Below, piece by piece: positions 59,210-64,000 of a DNA stretch of 64,000 nt. This DNA is from Balneolaceae bacterium (lineage in GTDB: Bacteria; Bacteroidota; Rhodothermia; Balneolales; Balneolaceae). A model generated the notes under the pieces. That model had not been told where the DNA came from, made no database searches, and was given only the letters and a program-made list of their open reading frames with translations. The first letter of the stretch is position 1, and every line of letters starts with the position of its first letter. Location of the stretch: contig CP051242.1 in assembly GCA_017795005.1 (NCBI GenBank), forward strand, positions 930,001 to 994,000, read 5' to 3'. The position numbers were made by a program, and so were the translations under genes.

Positions 59210-60805
59210 ATGAGTGCTATTAAGCTTTTAATGCTGGAAGATAACGATTTGGATGCGCAGCTAACATTACGGGAGTTACGCAGTATGGAGCAGGAATTTG
59301 ATACCAAAATAGTATCTGAAAAGTATGAATTTGAAAGAGAGGTACAGAACTGGTCTCCTGACCTAATTATTTCTGATTTCAACCTTCAAACCTTTAATGG
59401 AGATGAAGCGCTTGCGTTTGCTAAAAAAGTAAGTCCTGACACGCCATTTATTACTCTTTCCGGTTCAATTACAAAAAATATGGAGGTCACGTTACTAAAA
59501 GAAAGAGCAAATGATGTACTGACAAAAGACAATCTAAAGAGATTACCATTTGCAATAAATAGAGTTCTAAAGGAGAAGGGTGAACAAGAGAAATTAAATG
59601 CTACCTTAGTTGAGCTTGAGGATAACCTTAAATTTCAGGAAGCTTTGGCAGAAATTTCCATTATTTTTAATTCTTCAGAAGTATTTGCTGATATGATAGA
59701 GAAGGCTCTGAAAAAGATAGGCGAAGTTACAAATGTTTCCAGAGTATATATTTTTGAGGAGAGTGAGGATACACTTAAGTACAGTAATACGTATGAATGG
59801 TGTGCCGAGGGTGTTGAACCACAAATTGGGAATCTCAAAAATGTTCCTTACTCAGACACGCCCTCTTTGAGACCAATGCTTATCAGAGAAGAAGAGATCT
59901 ATGCAGATAATATTTCAACTTTACCACAGGATCTGATCAATGTGCTAGAACCACAGGATATTAAAGCATTAATGGTTAGACCATTATTTTTAGCAGATAA
60001 ATTTTTTGGTTTTATAGGCCTGGATGAAATATATAGGGAACGTAAATGGAGCAAGTCAGAGGATAAGCTATTGAAATCTATCTCCGGAATTATTTCAAAT
60101 GCCTATAGTGAATATTTAGCTCAAAAAGAGTTGCTCACAAAAAATAAAAAGTTAAATCATCTGCTAAAAGAAAAAGAAATGCTGGTTGGGGAAGTTCATC
60201 ATCGGGTAAAAAATAATTTAGCGTTAATCTCTAGTTTTTTGCAGTTAGAGAAATTTGGAGTAACTAAATCAGATTCTATTGAACAGCTTATAGAAGCTAA
60301 TATTTTAAGAGTAAGATCTATCGGGATTGTTCATGAAACGGTATATAAAAAAGGTTCTTTTTCGGATATCGATGTATTAAGCGTACTAAAAGAAATAATC
60401 CAATCGACTTTTTCGGGAAAACCCGATTTAGTTTCTTCTATAGAGATAGATAAGCCAGATTCTTCAGTTACTTTTAACATAAATACTGCAGTTCCCTTTT
60501 CTTTGTTAGTAAGTGAGGTAATGTTCCAGGTACTTAACTTAATAAAAGCGGAGGACCTTGATTTTTCGGAAAGAATAATATTATCTGCCTCTGAAGATGC
60601 AGGTTCTAAAAGTATTTTTATCGAACAACCCGAGCTGACTAAAGCCCTTTTAAAATTAAAAACTGAAGATGAATTCACCGAAGTTATTGAGGTGTTGACA
60701 AACCAAATAAAAGCTAAAATTAGCGTTTTACCCGGAGGTAAAGTTTCAAAAATTACGTTTTTTGATAAAAACGTGAAAGGATCAAGTAGTGCTGTTCAAA
60801 TATAA
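59210..60805 (+). CDS. receiver-GAF-HisKA_2 hybrid with degraded ATPase domain
   Basis: 531 residues. Receiver domain (1-120, Asp56 in LIISDFNLQTFNGDE), coiled coil, GAF domain (about 150-310), then a HisKA_2/HWE-type dimerisation helix with His330-His331 (VGEVHHRVKNNLALISSFLQL). The following ATPase-like region (about 400-520) keeps the family's fold pattern but its N-box reads VPFSLLVSEVMFQVLNLI without the usual Asn, and no DxGxG motif is seen. It may therefore accept or relay phosphate rather than make it. 26 bp after the single-domain regulator, in the same operon. Confidence 0.85.
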   Translation: MSAIKLLMLEDNDLDAQLTLRELRSMEQEFDTKIVSEKYEFEREVQNWSPDLIISDFNLQTFNGDEALAFAKKVSPDTPFITLSGSITKNMEVTLLKERANDVLTKDNLKRLPFAINRVLKEKGEQEKLNATLVELEDNLKFQEALAEISIIFNSSEVFADMIEKALKKIGEVTNVSRVYIFEESEDTLKYSNTYEWCAEGVEPQIGNLKNVPYSDTPSLRPMLIREEEIYADNISTLPQDLINVLEPQDIKALMVRPLFLADKFFGFIGLDEIYRERKWSKSEDKLLKSISGIISNAYSEYLAQKELLTKNKKLNHLLKEKEMLVGEVHHRVKNNLALISSFLQLEKFGVTKSDSIEQLIEANILRVRSIGIVHETVYKKGSFSDIDVLSVLKEIIQSTFSGKPDLVSSIEIDKPDSSVTFNINTAVPFSLLVSEVMFQVLNLIKAEDLDFSERIILSASEDAGSKSIFIEQPELTKALLKLKTEDEFTEVIEVLTNQIKAKISVLPGGKVSKITFFDKNVKGSSSAVQI

Positions 60806-60806
60806 A

Positions 60807-61991
60807 CTACATTTTATGGTCGAAAATGTATTTCATCATTTTCTCATATTCGTCGCTTAGCGTAATTTTCCTCCTGATCATCATTGCTTTCATTACCTCC
60901 AATGCCTTATCAAATCTAAATTCAGGATTATCTAAGCCATTTAACCAGGTAAATGAAGGGATATACTTTTGTGGAAACCCAGAGGTGAAGATATTTGAAG
61001 ATACGCCACAAGTTGTGCCTGTACTTAGCATTGTATTGATTGAAGTTTTCGAGTGGTCTCCCATAACAGTACCAAAAAACTGAAAACCAATCTTATATAA
61101 CTCCCTAGTCTCCCAATCCTGGATTCTCACATAATCATAGTTATTTTTTAAATTTGATGTATTTGAGTCTGCTCCAAGATTACACCATTGGCCAAATAAC
61201 GAGTTTCCAACAAAACCATCATGAGCTTTATTGGAATAAGAGTGAAAGATAGAGTGAGAAACTTCACCTCCAACTTTACAAACAGGTCCAATAGTAGAAG
61301 AGTCATAAACTCTTGCTTTCATTTTTATAGTAGCACCATTGCATACAGCTACAGGACCTCTTAAGATACACCCAGCTTCTAAAATTACATTATCTCCTAT
61401 ATAGATAGGTCCCGTATCTCCCATAAGTATTACCCCGGGTTCAATATGAGAAGTTTCAGAGATATATAAGTTATTCGGTTTCGATACTATTACATTTTCC
61501 TTCTTATAATTTGTAGCAGGTTTAAGATTAAGTAATTCTATGTCCGACTTAATTTGCTCAGTATTCTGTTCTAATAAATCCCACAGATAATTTATTATCT
61601 TAGGTTTTACTTGAATATCTGTTTTCTCTTTGATTTGCTTTGTTATTTGTTCGAATGAGTTTTCAAGCGATTTTAAATGGCATGCAATTAGAACCGAATT
61701 AGCATAAATCCCCTGACCAGGTTCTAATGATAAAATTAGTTCAATTATTTCATATGAGGGAAGGAGCCTGCTGTTTAAATAATAAATTGAATCTTTTTTG
61801 GGGGATTTAGGTGAAGGGAAAACAGGAGATAAGTATTCATCAATGTGCCAATTTGTATTTTCAGGAGATAAGCTTTTTTCCCACTTTTCTTTTATTGTCA
61901 GTATACCTAACCTTAAGTCCCAGACCGGTCTGGTTAAAGTAAGCGGTTTAAAATGCTTTACTTTGTGGTCATTAAAAAAAAAGATATGCAT
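60807..61991 (-). CDS. GlmU-like sugar nucleotidyltransferase/acetyltransferase
   Basis: 394 residues. N-terminal part HIFFFNDHKVKHFKPLTLTR and PVWDLRLGILTIKEKWEKS is the signature of the alternative bacterial GlmU family (TIGR03991-like), which lacks the standard GxGTRM loop. The C-terminal half is a left-handed beta-helix with hexapeptide repeats (IEPGVILMGDTGPIYIGDNV, ILEAGCILRGPVAVCNGATI) and the GDHSKTSINTMLSTGT segment. Presumed to supply the GlcN-1-P acetyltransferase and/or uridylyltransferase step toward UDP-GlcNAc. Divergent from glmS, 80 bp apart, which fits the pathway. Biochemical role is inferred. Confidence 0.85.
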   Translation of the reverse strand: MHIFFFNDHKVKHFKPLTLTRPVWDLRLGILTIKEKWEKSLSPENTNWHIDEYLSPVFPSPKSPKKDSIYYLNSRLLPSYEIIELILSLEPGQGIYANSVLIACHLKSLENSFEQITKQIKEKTDIQVKPKIINYLWDLLEQNTEQIKSDIELLNLKPATNYKKENVIVSKPNNLYISETSHIEPGVILMGDTGPIYIGDNVILEAGCILRGPVAVCNGATIKMKARVYDSSTIGPVCKVGGEVSHSIFHSYSNKAHDGFVGNSLFGQWCNLGADSNTSNLKNNYDYVRIQDWETRELYKIGFQFFGTVMGDHSKTSINTMLSTGTTCGVSSNIFTSGFPQKYIPSFTWLNGLDNPEFRFDKALEVMKAMMIRRKITLSDEYEKMMKYIFDHKM

Positions 61992-62072
61992 AACTGAGAA
62001 TTAGATTAAAATAGTAAGTAACGAATAATTATATTTCAAAGCTGAAGAAATAATAGCAATAAATCGAAAAGT

Positions 62073-63908
62073 ATGTGTGGCATTGTAGGTTATATTGGGA
62101 ATAGTCAAGCAAAAGACGTTGTAATTAAAGGGCTTAAAAGGTTAGAATATCGAGGGTACGACTCGGCTGGTATCGCACTTATTAATGGAAGTCTATCGAT
62201 TAAAAAGTGCAAAGGAAAAGTATCGGCTCTGGAGAAATTGCTTAGCGATAGTGAAAAAGGATCTATTGCAATAGGACATACCAGATGGGCAACCCATGGA
62301 GAACCAAATGATGTCAACTCGCACCCACATGTCAGTTCTTCAGGCAAAATCGCTGTTGTACATAATGGTATTATTGAAAATTACAATGCTCTCAAACTTA
62401 AATTGCAGGAAGAAGGATATAAGTTTTATTCAGAAACAGATACAGAGATTGTAGCTAAACTCATTGAAAGTTTCATAGATAAAAATCCATCTATTGAATT
62501 TGTAAAAGCAGTAAAGTTAGCTTTGGCTCAAATAAATGGGACCTATGGCTTAGCTATCCTGAACTCGGATAATCCTGAAACAATATTCGTAGCGAGAAAA
62601 GGTTCCCCACTTCTAATTGGTGTTGGTGAAGGGGAGATGCTAATCGCATCAGATGCATCTGCAGTAGCAGAGTATACCGATAAAGTAGTTTATCTGGACG
62701 ATGGAGAGTTGGCAATCATTAAAAAGGATGAATATCAGGTAATAAATGCCGATGATGTTGAACTCACCAAAGAAGTGCATGAATTGGCTATGAGTTTGGA
62801 AGAAATTGAAAAAAGTGGTTTCCCTTTTTTTATGTTAAAAGAAATTTTTGAGCAACCTAAAACTATTTCAGACAGCCTCAGAGGCCGAATAAACGTTGAG
62901 GATGGAAGTATCACACTAGGAGGGATAACGAGTGTGATGGATAAGCTTGTTAATGCAAAACGCATCATTATTGCTGCTTGCGGTACAAGTTGGCATTCGG
63001 CATTAGTTGGAGAATATCTTATTGAGTGGTTAGCTAAAACCCCTGTAGAAGTTGAATATGCTTCTGAATTTCGATATAAGGATCCTCTAATAGGAGAAGG
63101 CGACGTACTTTTTGTCATTTCGCAAAGTGGAGAGACTGCTGATACTTTAGCAGCATTAAGAGAAGCAAAAGAAAAAGGAGCAACAGTTCTAGGGATAGTA
63201 AATGTAGTTGGTTCTACCATAGCTCGTGAAACGGACGCAGGAGTTTACTTACACGCTGGTCCTGAAATCGGGGTAGCTTCAACAAAAGCCTTTACCGGAC
63301 AAGTTACTGTATTGGCACTCATTGCACTTAGTCTTGCTCAGCATAAAGGTGCGATTGATAAAAAAAGTTCAAAAAAAATAATATCTGCACTTTCTAAGAT
63401 TCCGTCTCAAGTGGAAGAGATATTAAAGCAAAGTGATCAGATTAAAGAAATTTCAAACCTTTTTACTTACGCGCCAAACTTTCTCTATTTAGGGAGGTCT
63501 TATAGTTTTCCAGTTGCTTTAGAAGGTGCCCTGAAATTAAAGGAAATTTCATATATCCATGCAGAGGGTTATCCTGCAGCAGAAATGAAGCACGGTCCGA
63601 TTGCACTTATCGACGATATGATGCCCGTAGTAGTTATCGCTTCAACAAAACATACTAATGATAAAATGGTAAGTAATGTTGAAGAAGTAAAAGCAAGAAA
63701 GGGAAGAATTATAGCTATCACATCACCTTCAAATGAAGAAGTAAGAGATCTTGCTGAGTTTAGCTGTATGATACCTGAAACAGAAGATGTTTTATCTCCT
63801 CTATTAAGCGTAATCCCTCTGCAATTACTCTCATATTACGTGGCAGTAAACCGAGGTTGTGATGTTGATCAACCAAGGAATCTTGCGAAAAGCGTTACTG
63901 TGGAATAA
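62073..63908 (+). CDS. glmS: glutamine-fructose-6-phosphate aminotransferase
   Basis: 611 residues, full length. N-terminal glutamine amidotransferase (Cys2 nucleophile, MCGIVGYIGN; LEYRGYDSAGIAL; HTRWATHGEPNDVNSHPH), then two SIS sugar-isomerase domains (ACGTSWHSALVGEYLIE, VISQSGETADTLAALREAK, HAGPEIGVASTKAFT, AEMKHGPIALID) and the C-terminal LAKSVTVE. Makes glucosamine-6-phosphate, first committed step to UDP-GlcNAc, and so feeds MurG, MraY and lipid A synthesis. No glmS ribozyme is apparent in the 80-bp upstream gap. Bases 63909-64000 contain no further gene. Confidence 0.97.
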   Translation: MCGIVGYIGNSQAKDVVIKGLKRLEYRGYDSAGIALINGSLSIKKCKGKVSALEKLLSDSEKGSIAIGHTRWATHGEPNDVNSHPHVSSSGKIAVVHNGIIENYNALKLKLQEEGYKFYSETDTEIVAKLIESFIDKNPSIEFVKAVKLALAQINGTYGLAILNSDNPETIFVARKGSPLLIGVGEGEMLIASDASAVAEYTDKVVYLDDGELAIIKKDEYQVINADDVELTKEVHELAMSLEEIEKSGFPFFMLKEIFEQPKTISDSLRGRINVEDGSITLGGITSVMDKLVNAKRIIIAACGTSWHSALVGEYLIEWLAKTPVEVEYASEFRYKDPLIGEGDVLFVISQSGETADTLAALREAKEKGATVLGIVNVVGSTIARETDAGVYLHAGPEIGVASTKAFTGQVTVLALIALSLAQHKGAIDKKSSKKIISALSKIPSQVEEILKQSDQIKEISNLFTYAPNFLYLGRSYSFPVALEGALKLKEISYIHAEGYPAAEMKHGPIALIDDMMPVVVIASTKHTNDKMVSNVEEVKARKGRIIAITSPSNEEVRDLAEFSCMIPETEDVLSPLLSVIPLQLLSYYVAVNRGCDVDQPRNLAKSVTVE

Positions 63909-64000
63909 CGTAAATCAATTTCTTTAGAATTAATTTAATTAGGTTTTATTCAGTAAAATTAATTACCTAACTCTTTTAAGGTTTAAAAAAAATCCTTTTT

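Noticed and set aside
61992-62072. glmS ribozyme upstream of glmS
   Set aside because: The 80-bp AT-rich gap is too short and lacks the ribozyme's conserved core.

Overview
The window reads as one contiguous stretch of a moderately AT-rich genome from the Bacteroidota / Balneolota-Rhodothermota side of the bacterial tree. The clues are C-terminal type A sorting domains of the NYPNPFNP kind, TonB-dependent receptors with an N-terminal carboxypeptidase-regulatory-like domain, DUF6029-type and CRTAC1-type proteins, an 'alternative' GlmU beside glmS, and short intergenic palindromic repeats scattered throughout. Balneolota is my best guess from the protein flavour. There is no rRNA or tRNA gene, CRISPR array or intact transposon.

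Layout. 1-4 kb: the start of an NRDE/TANGO2 gene, a membrane SpoIIE-type phosphatase, a periplasmic thioredoxin-like protein and a DtxR/MntR-type regulator. 4-9.7 kb: a minus-strand redox/outer-membrane locus with a TlpA-like protein, a DUF6029 barrel, two paralogous redoxins (one lipoprotein, one with a sorting domain) and a TonB-dependent receptor that has a palindromic operator candidate in front of it. 9.9-21.5 kb: a decayed TolB-like pseudogene, small envelope proteins, an SGNH hydrolase, a large VPS10/BNR-repeat exoprotein, an AhpD-like protein, MutS2, a PhzF-family enzyme and a TauE/SafE permease. 21.7-37.1 kb: the division and cell wall (dcw) cluster on the minus strand, mraZ-rsmH-ftsL-PBP-murE-mraY-murD-ftsW-murG-murC-ftsQ-ftsA-ftsZ, without murF. 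A sigma70-like promoter and three MraZ-type TGGGN repeats lie in front of it. 37.2-44.1 kb: secreted proteins, namely a vanadium-haloperoxidase-like protein, two tandem CRTAC1/FG-GAP paralogs and a META-like lipoprotein.

44.1-48 kb: a methionine module (metY, an OsmC-family gene, metX). Its leader holds a SAM-I riboswitch with its own terminator. In front of that lies a second, apparently undescribed layer: an 8-codon Met/Cys leader ORF (MCMCMMCT) embedded in mutually exclusive pairing segments and followed by another intrinsic terminator. This looks like classical ribosome-mediated attenuation stacked on a riboswitch.

48.1-55 kb: a tricorn-like S41 protease, an orphan protein with PIN-nuclease-like acidic residues, era (TTG start just downstream of ten tandem TTGGATG heptamers), pdxJ and an NlpC/P60 lipoprotein. 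55.2-60.8 kb: a plus-strand signalling cluster with a PilJ-like/PAS protein lacking an output domain, a histidine kinase whose membrane domain carries all the ethylene-binding residues of plant ETR1 at identical spacing, a CheY-like regulator, and a receiver-GAF-kinase protein with a degraded ATPase domain. 60.8-63.9 kb: a divergent GlmU-like gene and glmS, which act in the same UDP-GlcNAc pathway that feeds the dcw enzymes.
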